From contig JAFADT010000354.1 of the NCBI GenBank assembly GCA_023424585.1, positions 1-37,444 of the forward strand: DNA of 37,444 nucleotides. The letters run 5' to 3'. Made by a program: the position numbers and the translations under genes. The notes below the pieces were generated by a model that worked only from the letters and a program-made list of their open reading frames with translations, was not told the origin of the DNA and did not search any database. Position 1 is the first letter of the stretch, and each line of letters starts with the position of its first letter. Below, one piece after another: positions 8,120 through 14,216 of this stretch. The stretch comes from Pseudomonadota bacterium (GTDB lineage: Bacteria > Myxococcota > Myxococcia > Myxococcales > Myxococcaceae).

Positions 8120-8129
8120 TCAATATTGA
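8120..8129. promoter_or_regulatory. Candidate activator-binding palindrome
   Basis: TCAATATTGA is a perfect 10-bp palindrome in an otherwise G+C-rich gap of 318 bp between the FHA activator and the peptide gene. It lies about 100 bp upstream of the sigma-54-like promoter at 8227-8242, the distance at which enhancer sites of NtrC-type activators usually sit. The assignment to the neighbouring activator is inferred. Confidence 0.35.
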
Positions 8130-8226
8130 TAGCAGCTTTGATCGTCGGCGCGACGTGACGGGCGGGAAGGTGAGTAGGGGCCTTGTAACTGCCTGGAACT
8201 ATTGGACCTGCGTGCGACGCGTTTGT

Positions 8227-8242
8227 CGGCACAGCGCGTGCT
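8227..8242 (+). promoter_or_regulatory. Candidate sigma-54 promoter for the small peptide gene
   Basis: CGGCAC, five bases, then GTGCT resembles the -24/-12 consensus TGGCAC-N5-TTGCW, with the invariant GG and GC exactly 10 bases apart. A transcript would begin near 8253, about 50 bases before the ATG at 8304. GG-N10-GC is common by chance at this G+C content; the adjacent sigma-54 activator gene raises the likelihood. Confidence 0.45.
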
Positions 8243-8303
8243 TAGGGAGCAGTCAGGCGGTGCTCAAGCGGCGCCACCTCACTGCGCATCGGAAGAGGAC
8301 GCC

Positions 8304-8384
8304 ATGAAAATCAATCCCAAGCTCGTGATCAAGCTGGTGAAGCTCGCGGTGCAGATCGCCGAAGTGATCATCAACAAGAAGTAG
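8304..8384 (+). CDS. 26-residue cationic amphipathic peptide
   Basis: A small ORF with GGAAGAGG at 8291-8298, well placed before ATG 8304, and 23 of its 26 codons end in G or C, as expected of a translated gene here. The product has six Lys (2, 6, 10, 13, 25, 26) and one Glu (20), net about +5, and is otherwise Leu, Ile, Val and Ala. Polar residues K6, K10, K13, Q17, E20 and N24 are spaced 4-3-4-3-4 and would form one face of a continuous alpha helix, with all other faces hydrophobic. There is no signal peptide or leader. This pattern is shared by leaderless bacteriocins, phenol-soluble-modulin-like peptides and small membrane toxins; I cannot say which applies. It lies between the divergent FHA/sigma-54 activator and the FHA/J protein and may be co-transcribed with the latter. 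Confidence 0.7.
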   Translation: MKINPKLVIKLVKLAVQIAEVIINKK

Positions 8385-8399
8385 AGCCAGGGCCTACAG

Positions 8400-8422
8400 G
8401 CGTTGAAGGGCGCTTCGAACGC
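8400..8422 (+). terminator. Hairpin after the peptide gene (terminator or attenuator)
   Basis: GCGTTGAAG and CTTCGAACGC pair as a 9-bp stem with one bulged G around a GGCG loop. It begins 16 bases after the peptide stop codon and ends 63 bases before the FHA/J start. It could limit read-through, making the peptide mRNA more abundant than the downstream gene. No T-tract follows. Confidence 0.4.
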
Positions 8423-8485
8423 GACGCCATGCGTTTGGTGCCAAGGGAAGCTGAACGATTGGTTGGATCATTCCTAGAGGTAGAA

Positions 8486-9058
8486 ATGTTCGATATTGTC
8501 GTGGGACAGCGTGGAGTCACCCGCTCTAAGCGCGGAACGTTCGAGACCCGGGAGATCTTCGTGGGTCGCAGCGATGCGTGTGAGCTGCACCTTGGTGATG
8601 GGACCGTTTCAGGAGTGCATTGCCGGTTGGTGGCGATCGCTGGAGCCACGGTCGTCATGGATGAAGGATCGACCAATGGAACGTGGCTCAACGGGGTGCG
8701 GATCACTCATCCGGTTGTGGTGACGTTCGGCGATGAACTCCGCGTCGGCCCGTATGTGCTGAGGGTCCAGTCGCTTGCTGGCGGTGGCGCTCGGGTTTCG
8801 ACGGCGCAGCGAGAGAGGCCGTCGTCCACGACTTCTCCGACGGATTCCTACGCAGTGGTTGGGTCCAGGTACTGGGAAGTCCTGTCCATCGAAGTCAGTT
8901 CCTCGCTCCAGGATGCCCGAGCCGCGTATCACCGCCTGATCGCCCAGTATCATCCGGACAAGGTCGCTCATCTCGGGGACGAGCTGCGGGATCTGGCGGC
9001 CAGGAAGTGCCGTGAGATAAATGCTGCTTGGGAGCAGGCGAGTCAGGCTTGTAGGTGA
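8486..9058 (+). CDS. FHA-J-domain fusion protein
   Basis: A protein of 190 residues. Residues ~20-95 are a canonical FHA domain (GRS 27-29, S42xxH45, STNGT 62-66), which in this family binds phosphothreonine. After a Ser/Thr/Gln linker (~100-125), residues ~128-185 form a DnaJ domain: YWEVLSIEVSSS, helix II with AYHRLIAQY, the HPD motif at 156-158 and a last helix CREINAAWEQ. The HPD loop would stimulate an Hsp70 ATPase. The ATG at 8486 has AGAGG about 7 bases upstream; an in-frame ATG at 8429 has no such site. The pairing suggests recruitment of Hsp70 to a phosphorylated partner, which is inference. Neither a kinase nor an Hsp70 gene lies nearby. Confidence 0.9.
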   Translation: MFDIVVGQRGVTRSKRGTFETREIFVGRSDACELHLGDGTVSGVHCRLVAIAGATVVMDEGSTNGTWLNGVRITHPVVVTFGDELRVGPYVLRVQSLAGGGARVSTAQRERPSSTTSPTDSYAVVGSRYWEVLSIEVSSSLQDARAAYHRLIAQYHPDKVAHLGDELRDLAARKCREINAAWEQASQACR

Positions 9059-9249
9059 TGAAGCTTTCCGGCGCCCAAAGCCCCGAGTCCCACTGTCGTG
9101 GGACCGGGGATGGCTATGTCCCGTGGCTCGCCAAGCAGGTGGTGCAAGAGGTAGCCCCGTCTGGTGGACGTCGCATCGGCACGTGGAAAAGCGTGTTTGA
9201 TACAGTAGGAGTTCGTGACTCGGTGGAAGGCCCATAGGACCCGATTCCC

Positions 9250-9724
9250 TTGGTTCCGAAGCTCATTTCGAGCGCCGAAGGTGTACAGGCCCCTAAGATT
9301 CCGAAGGCCCCGGCCTTTCGCCTCCCGGCGATCCCCAGAGGTCCTCTCCGACCGCTGAATGAATGTTTGGCGTGTTCCTGCACCTGGTATCCCAGAGGAA
9401 AGAACCTGTCAGCGGTCTGTCCTAGATGTAAGAGCAGCGCGGTCTTCATCCGGCCACCACCCTCCCTTCAATTGGGGCGCGTTCCTGGTGGCATGTGCGT
9501 TGTCGCTATGGCCATGTGGGTTGCTGATTGGCCCAACGTGCAAATCGAGCAGGCAGGAGACGCGAAGGCATGCGGTCCCAGTCGAGAAGGCTCCTTCTCC
9601 AACTCTTCACGAGCGCTTGGTGCGGTGGGTTCATGTCATTCGGCGCTGCACCGTCTGGAAAGAGGTGGGGGGCACTCCGTTGTTGTCCGGAAGTTGGTCG
9701 CCGGTGAGGTCCTCGACCTCGTAG
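9250..9724 (+). pseudogene. Broken zinc-ribbon/membrane protein gene
   Basis: In one frame (to about 9465) a proline-rich stretch leads into ECLACSCTWYPRGKNLSAV and then CPRCKSS, a two-knuckle zinc ribbon (CxxC...CxxC). The frame then turns into non-coding-looking sequence, while the next frame gives a membrane-like segment, FNWGAFLVACALSLWPCG, and stays open to TAG at 9722-9724. A frameshift near 9460-9475 would join them into a ribbon-plus-membrane-helix protein. No ATG or good ribosome binding site precedes the ribbon (the first possible start is TTG 9250). The rest of the 760-bp gap 9059-9818 shows no convincing gene. A sequencing error could also explain the break. Confidence 0.4.
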
Positions 9725-9818
9725 GGGATGAGGAGTGTGGCATGGAATCGAAAGATCCGCCGACTCCGTCTGAATCCCCGCTCTGCCATTCAGCGCGGGG
9801 CGGACGCATCTTCCGGTC

Positions 9819-10529
9819 ATGAACCACGATCATTCCGCACACACGCCCGTGCATGGCTTTGGCGCTGACCGCGCGCCTTACTACGACGCCCAGGCTGCGG
9901 TCAGCCTCGCCGGCTATCAAGCGGCCTACGAGCTGGGCATCAGTGCCCTGGCCGCCCACCTGGACGGTCAGGACACGGTGTCCCTGCTCCACGTGGGCCT
10001 GGGCACGGGCGCGGAGCTGCTGCCCTACCTGCGCTTCGGTGTCCCGGGCTGGCGCTTCACTGGCGTGGAGCCCTCCGCGCCGATGCTCGCCGTCGCACGC
10101 AAGCGTTTGGAGGAGGAAGGGTTGCTCTCGCGCACGCAGTTGCACGAAGGCGAGCTGCAGACGTTGCCGCAGGGACCGCCGTTCGACGGCGCACAGTTGA
10201 TGGGCGTCCTGCACCACGTGGAGGGGGAGGAGGCTCGCGTCGAACTACTGCGCGAGGTGACGCGGAGGCTCAAGCCGGAGTCGCCGCTGGTTCTGGGCTG
10301 TCGCATCGGCCAGGACCCCGAGTTGACGAAAATCGAGTTCCGGCGGCTGCGGGCGTATGGCGTGACGCGGGAGAAGTTGGAGGCCCGGGGGCAGGCCATG
10401 GCGAAGATGCAGCCCATCGAGTCCGATGCGGCGCTGTTCGCGCTGTTCGCGCAGGCGGGGTTGGTGGCGCCGAAGACGCTCTTCGTCTCGCTCCAGTACA
10501 AGGTCTTCCTCGCGCGCTTCGAGCCCTGA
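9819..10529 (+). CDS. Class I SAM-dependent methyltransferase
   Basis: A protein of 236 residues with the Rossmann-like methyltransferase signature: motif I HVGLGTGAE (58-66), the acidic residue that binds the SAM ribose in FTGVEPSAPML (E84), motif II/III around FDGAQLMGVLHHVE and the LLREVTRRLKPES post-motif. It should transfer a methyl group from S-adenosylmethionine to a small molecule; the acceptor cannot be told. No signal peptide is visible. The start at 9819 follows a weak purine tract. Codon bias returns to that of the host from here on. The next gene begins 45 bases downstream. Confidence 0.85.
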   Translation: MNHDHSAHTPVHGFGADRAPYYDAQAAVSLAGYQAAYELGISALAAHLDGQDTVSLLHVGLGTGAELLPYLRFGVPGWRFTGVEPSAPMLAVARKRLEEEGLLSRTQLHEGELQTLPQGPPFDGAQLMGVLHHVEGEEARVELLREVTRRLKPESPLVLGCRIGQDPELTKIEFRRLRAYGVTREKLEARGQAMAKMQPIESDAALFALFAQAGLVAPKTLFVSLQYKVFLARFEP

Positions 10530-10574
10530 GCGCGGCTTGGACTCCCGGGAGGTGGATGCTATGTCCCAGGTTGT

Positions 10575-11498
10575 ATGCGAATCGCTCTACCTGGGACGTG
10601 GGCGCTGCTCGGGACGTTGCTCGCCGGGGCTGCCGTGGCGGAGGAGCACGAGCACGCTGTCATCCGGACGCTCTTCCTCCCCGAGCAACCCGAGGCCGCG
10701 CCCCATCGCATCTATGTGAAGGGGCAGGTCGTGACAGTCCTCCGCTTCGAGCAGGACCTCGCGCCGCTCCGGGCCCGGCTGGTGGGCGGAGAGGGGCGGT
10801 TCGAACCGGTGGGCGTCATGGGCCGGAAGGTGGTGCTGGAGCCACGGCGAGACCTGGCACCGGAGGAGGGATTCTCCCTGCTCGTCACTTTGTCGGATGC
10901 GCGGGAGGTCCCCTTCCTCCTCCGGCCTCCGGGGCGGCGCGAGCATGGGAGTGCGGACCAGCAGCTGAACGTCTACAAGGATCGGGACAGCTACGAGGCC
11001 ATGGCTTCGGCGCTGGTGGATTCGGAGAAGGAGAACAGGACTCTTCGCGCGGAGAACGAGCGTCTTCACAAAGAGGAGGTCTCCGAGGACCATGCGCTGG
11101 CGGCCCTGCTGACCACGGGCGCGGTGGCGCAGACGCCTTTCGGCGTCGCGGATCATTTCTCTGGCACGGATGGCGACACGGCACTGGATGGCACCGTCTA
11201 CCGGGGCACGGGAAAGGCTGCGGTCGTGTTCAAGGTGAAGAACCTGACTGCTCGGCGCCCGTGGAGCATGAGCTCCGTGCGGCTTGTGGGAAGGTCGGAC
11301 ACGCGAGAGCGTCCGCTGGCGGTCCGGTCATCCTCAGCGGTGATTGCGCCTGGGACCTCGGGTGTTATCGGGCTCGTGGTGGACGGGAGCGCGTTCGTGG
11401 ACAGCGGGACCCTGACCTCCTTGTTCCTGGAGCTGTACCGGCACGATGGGTTGCGGCAGGCGGTTGTTGAGTTGAGCCCGAGCTTGCTCGGGAAGTAG
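10575..11498 (+). CDS. DUF2381-family protein
   Basis: A protein of 307 residues with an N-terminal signal peptide (MRIALPGTWALLGTLLAGAAVAEE, cleavage after AVA). It matches what I know of the DUF2381 family, a large paralogous group of exported proteins in myxobacteria: after the signal comes a beta-rich domain with IYVKGQVVTVLRFEQDL and GRKVVLEPRRDLAPEEGF, then a Lys/Glu-rich helical segment (DSEKENRTLRAENERL), then a second beta domain with VVFKVKNLTARRPW and IAPGTSGVIGLVVD. Function is unknown; members are often found beside Ser/Thr kinase or lipoprotein genes. The next gene starts 10 bases after its stop, so the two are probably an operon. Confidence 0.88.
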   Translation: MRIALPGTWALLGTLLAGAAVAEEHEHAVIRTLFLPEQPEAAPHRIYVKGQVVTVLRFEQDLAPLRARLVGGEGRFEPVGVMGRKVVLEPRRDLAPEEGFSLLVTLSDAREVPFLLRPPGRREHGSADQQLNVYKDRDSYEAMASALVDSEKENRTLRAENERLHKEEVSEDHALAALLTTGAVAQTPFGVADHFSGTDGDTALDGTVYRGTGKAAVVFKVKNLTARRPWSMSSVRLVGRSDTRERPLAVRSSSAVIAPGTSGVIGLVVDGSAFVDSGTLTSLFLELYRHDGLRQAVVELSPSLLGK

Positions 11499-11508
11499 GA
11501 ACAGCCGC

Positions 11509-12006
11509 ATGACCTCGCGTCGATATGTGCTCGTGGCCTGGATGGGCCTGCTGGGCCTTCATCTGGGTTGTGCGACGCCCCCAGGCGACGTCCGCCTTCA
11601 TGCGGATGGAACGCCCATGTCGGAAAAGTGCCCGGAGAAGTCGCTTGAAGTGATGCGGTACTTGCAGCTCTATGTGGGTGAAGCCGCGTGGGTCCAACTG
11701 GATGCGAACCAGAGCCGCGCGGAGCACATCACGCTGCACGACGGGCCCATCGAGAGCGTGCTCGATGAAGACATTGGGACGTTGGAGGCGCCCATGCGCC
11801 TCTACGGACACGTCTGGACGGGTGGAGAGCAGCCCGTCATCCGCTACTACGAGGCGCAGTTTCTAAAGGGAAAGGACCGCGTGCCCATCTGCGCGGTGGC
11901 GAGGCTCGGCTTCGGACAGCTGCGCAAGCGACCCGAGTCCAAGCCAGGAACGGCGATCCTCAACTCACCGCGCGCGGGCGTGTACATCGTGGACGAGTTT
12001 CGCTGA
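11509..12006 (+). CDS. Small lipoprotein in operon with DUF2381 gene
   Basis: A protein of 165 residues with a lipoprotein signal sequence: MTSRRYVLVAWMGLLGLHLG then the lipidated Cys in LHLGC. The mature part contains SLEVMRYLQLYVGEAAWVQL and ends with an AVARLGFG...PGTAILNSPR segment; Cys residues occur in SEKCPEK and PICAV. I do not recognise a family function. It begins 10 bases after the DUF2381 gene on the same strand, so co-expression and joint action in the cell envelope are likely. No catalytic motif is visible. Confidence 0.8.
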   Translation: MTSRRYVLVAWMGLLGLHLGCATPPGDVRLHADGTPMSEKCPEKSLEVMRYLQLYVGEAAWVQLDANQSRAEHITLHDGPIESVLDEDIGTLEAPMRLYGHVWTGGEQPVIRYYEAQFLKGKDRVPICAVARLGFGQLRKRPESKPGTAILNSPRAGVYIVDEFR

Positions 12007-12146
12007 GCCCAGGGCCGCCAGGGATTCGAGGTGGCATCAGATTTCCGAGGCAGTCGGCCGCGGCCAAGCGCGCGAAATCCCTGCGACGCTCCCCTGGTCC
12101 ACGCCTTGCTCCGGGCATGAGGCTTCACGTCTCCCAAGGAGCCACG

Positions 12147-12500
12147 ATGCGCTGGATGCGGATGCTGGGCGGTTGTCTGACGGTGATGACCCTCGCGGCC
12201 TGTGGGTCGAACGACGCAGGAGGGCAGGGGCGGCTGAAGCTGCGGGAGGGGCAGTCGCTGGACCTGGCGCAGGAGTGCGGCGTGGACCTGCCCCCGTGTC
12301 CCCAGAACCTGTCCTGCCTCGTGCTCAAGCTGGACGGCGTGTCGAAGGCCCGCTGCGTGGATGATTCCAGGGTCTGCACCGAGCTCGTGTCCTGCACGGG
12401 AGGCACCGAGTGCGCCATCCTGGACTCGTACCCCGGGCAGGTCGCCTGCTCGGGCAGGTGCACCTCGGACTGCGACTCGTCCGTGTCCCACAGTCCGTGA
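12147..12500 (+). CDS. Small cysteine-rich lipoprotein
   Basis: A protein of 117 residues. The ATG at 12147 has AAGGAG six bases upstream and starts a lipoprotein signal peptide with lipobox LAAC (MRWMRMLGGCLTVMTLAAC). The mature part has ten further Cys residues (CGVDLPPCPQNLSC, RCVDD, VCTELVSC, TECAI, ACSGRCTSDC), which suggests a compact disulfide-stabilised outer-membrane or periplasmic protein. Cys-rich lipoproteins of this kind are frequent in myxobacteria. Function is unknown. It lies 140 bp after the preceding lipoprotein gene and may have its own promoter. Confidence 0.8.
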   Translation: MRWMRMLGGCLTVMTLAACGSNDAGGQGRLKLREGQSLDLAQECGVDLPPCPQNLSCLVLKLDGVSKARCVDDSRVCTELVSCTGGTECAILDSYPGQVACSGRCTSDCDSSVSHSP

Positions 12501-12911
12501 GTGGGTGGGCTGGGGCAGGTGGTTGATGGCCGTGGTCCAGAACAGCGAACGCCAGGACCTTCCTTGTTCCATCCACCAATCCTTTCTCCCGGGAGGATTG
12601 CGCTGATGAAGACAGCCATGTGCGCGGCGTGGCTGTCACCCATCCGTTCGAAGCGCCAGCGGGGAGCTTGCTGGAGGGGCACTCACGCCCCGTCAGCATG
12701 GGATGCGCTCGCTCCGCCGGTACGGATGCACGCCCACCACCTCCGCCCTCCACTGTAACGCCGCCGCCTCCTTTCACCTCGCAGGGGTGCGCGAAGCCGG
12801 TTCGTGCACATTGCAAGCCGGGCGGGAGGAGGGCCCCCGCAACCCCTCGGAACGCCTGGGCCTGACGGAGGCCGTCTCCGGTACGGCGGATGCTCATGGA
12901 GGGAGCCCGGT
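12501..12911. other. Gap upstream of the Kdp operon
   Basis: 411 bp without a convincing gene. A possible ORF of 50 codons starts at ATG 12606 with GGGAGG upstream (MKTAMCAAWLSP...), but its codon pattern becomes non-coding after about 12 codons, so it may be a decayed gene start. The Kdp operon promoter should lie here; I found no good -24/-12 or -35/-10 pair. Confidence 0.5.
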
Positions 12912-14000
12912 ATGGCTCCCGACCTCGCTCCCCACCTGCTTCACCTGCTGCTGACCCAGGCCTCGCCCGAGGCGCCCTCGCTGCTCTCCCGACTCCAGGT
13001 CGAGGGCGGCGTGGACGCCTGCTACGCCTACAACCTCAACCGCCCCGACAGCGGCGTGAGCTTCCTGCCGGGCACCGGCACCACCGCCCGGCGGCACGAC
13101 GAGCTCACCGTCAACCTGGCGTCGCTGGGCGTGAACCTGGCGCCGGAGCCCGTGGGCTTCCGCGTCCTGCTCGGCTTCGGCACCGGCATCGACGTGCTGC
13201 ACCGCGCGGAGCCCGAGGCGGACGCCACCGGCCCGGACGTCTGGCGCTACGTGCAGCAGGCCTCGCTGTCCTTCGCGCGCGGCCCGCTCACCCTGGAGGC
13301 GGGCATCTACCCCAGCCACATCGGCTTCGAGTCCTTCCAATCCCAGCTCAACTGGACCTACACCCGCTCGTGGATGGGCGAGCTCTCGCCCTATTACCAG
13401 ACAGGCCTCAAGGGCACCTGGCGCTTCGATTCGCGCTGGAGCGCGCAGCTCCACCTGCTCAATGGCTGGCAGACCATCGGGGACAACAACGGCGGCAAGG
13501 CCCTGGGCACCCAGGTCGCCTACGCGAGCGACCGGCTGGGCGTGTCCCTCAACACCTTCGTGGGCAACGAGGGCTCCGACGACACGGAGGCCCTGCGCCT
13601 GTTCGCGGACACCGTCGTCACCCTGAAGGCCACCGACGCCGTGAGCATCGCCGTCACCGCGGACGTGGGCCGGCAGGCCCGCCCGGGGACCTCAGCCGCC
13701 CTCTGGTACGCGGCGGGCGCCAACGTGCGCGTCCAGGTCGCGGCGCCCGTGGCCGTGACCGCGCGCGCGGAGGTGTACCGCGACCGGGAGGGCCTGCTCA
13801 GCGGCACCGCGCAGACCCTGTCCGAGGGCACGCTCACCCTGGAAGTGAAGCCCGCTGAACACCTCGTCCTCAAGGCCGAGGCCCGCCACGACCACTCGAC
13901 CCAGAACGTCTTCGACGGTCCGGCGCGCGGCGGAGGGCAGCCACCCCTCCCGCGCCAACACCAGACCCTGGTCGTGGTCGGCGCGGTCGCCGCCTTCTGA
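12912..14000 (+). CDS. Beta-barrel outer membrane porin (BBP2/OmpL-like) of the Kdp operon
   Basis: A protein of 362 residues. The body matches the putative beta-barrel porin-2 pattern: VDACYAYNLNRPDSG near the start, alternating beta strands (FRVLLGFGTGIDV, LSFARGPLTLEAGIY), the conserved LNWTYTRSWMGELSPYYQTG, and a C-terminal Phe that is typical of outer membrane barrels. The ATG at 12912 has GGAGG 10-14 bases upstream. The N-terminus (MAPDLAPHLLHLLLTQASPEA) is hydrophobic but lacks the usual Lys/Arg, so the signal peptide is atypical. It lies 23 bp upstream of a small membrane ORF and kdpF on the same strand, so it probably admits K+ or other small solutes for the Kdp pump; this role is inferred from the operon. 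Confidence 0.85.
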   Translation: MAPDLAPHLLHLLLTQASPEAPSLLSRLQVEGGVDACYAYNLNRPDSGVSFLPGTGTTARRHDELTVNLASLGVNLAPEPVGFRVLLGFGTGIDVLHRAEPEADATGPDVWRYVQQASLSFARGPLTLEAGIYPSHIGFESFQSQLNWTYTRSWMGELSPYYQTGLKGTWRFDSRWSAQLHLLNGWQTIGDNNGGKALGTQVAYASDRLGVSLNTFVGNEGSDDTEALRLFADTVVTLKATDAVSIAVTADVGRQARPGTSAALWYAAGANVRVQVAAPVAVTARAEVYRDREGLLSGTAQTLSEGTLTLEVKPAEHLVLKAEARHDHSTQNVFDGPARGGGQPPLPRQHQTLVVVGAVAAF

Positions 14001-14023
14001 ACCCCGAAGTGGAGCTTTCACCC

Positions 14024-14104
14024 ATGGACCTCGTCCTCATCCTGGTGACCATCGGTTTCTTTGCGCTCTGCGCGGCCTACACCCACGGCTGCGAGCGCCT
14101 GTGA
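14024..14104 (+). CDS. 26-residue membrane peptide upstream of kdpF
   Basis: A peptide of 26 residues made of one hydrophobic helix (LVLILVTIGFFALCAAY) and a short HGCERL tail. GTGGAGC lies 8-14 bases before ATG 14024. Short proteins ending in a similar 'GC(E/D)RL' motif are, to my knowledge, often seen just upstream of kdpF/kdpA in other Gram-negative bacteria, so I regard it as real. It probably sits in the inner membrane near the KdpFABC complex. kdpF starts 13 bp after its stop. Function is unknown. Confidence 0.75.
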   Translation: MDLVLILVTIGFFALCAAYTHGCERL

Positions 14105-14117
14105 GGAGTCCCCCGTC

Positions 14118-14207
14118 ATGACCTTCGAATACGTCGCTGGCATCGCGCTCGCGGTGCTGCTGTCCGCCTATCTCGTCTACGCCCTGCTCCAGCCCGAGCG
14201 CTTCTAG
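14118..14207 (+). CDS. kdpF: KdpF, small subunit of the K+-transporting ATPase
   Basis: A peptide of 29 residues, the usual size for KdpF. It has one membrane helix (AGIALAVLLSAYLVYALL) followed by QPERF, the conserved KdpF end. GAGGAG precedes the ATG at 14118. In Kdp complexes KdpF packs against KdpA and stabilises the pump. kdpA begins 9 bp after its stop codon. Confidence 0.9.
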   Translation: MTFEYVAGIALAVLLSAYLVYALLQPERF

Positions 14208-14216
14208 GACTCCGCC

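Noticed and set aside
9055..9237. Short ORF after the FHA/J gene
   Set aside because: No ribosome binding site, codon bias or recognisable motif; the gap is treated as non-coding.
12606..12758. 50-codon ORF with a good ribosome binding site
   Set aside because: Only the first dozen codons look like a gene (signal-like MKTAMCAAWLS); the rest has no codon bias and no family pattern.
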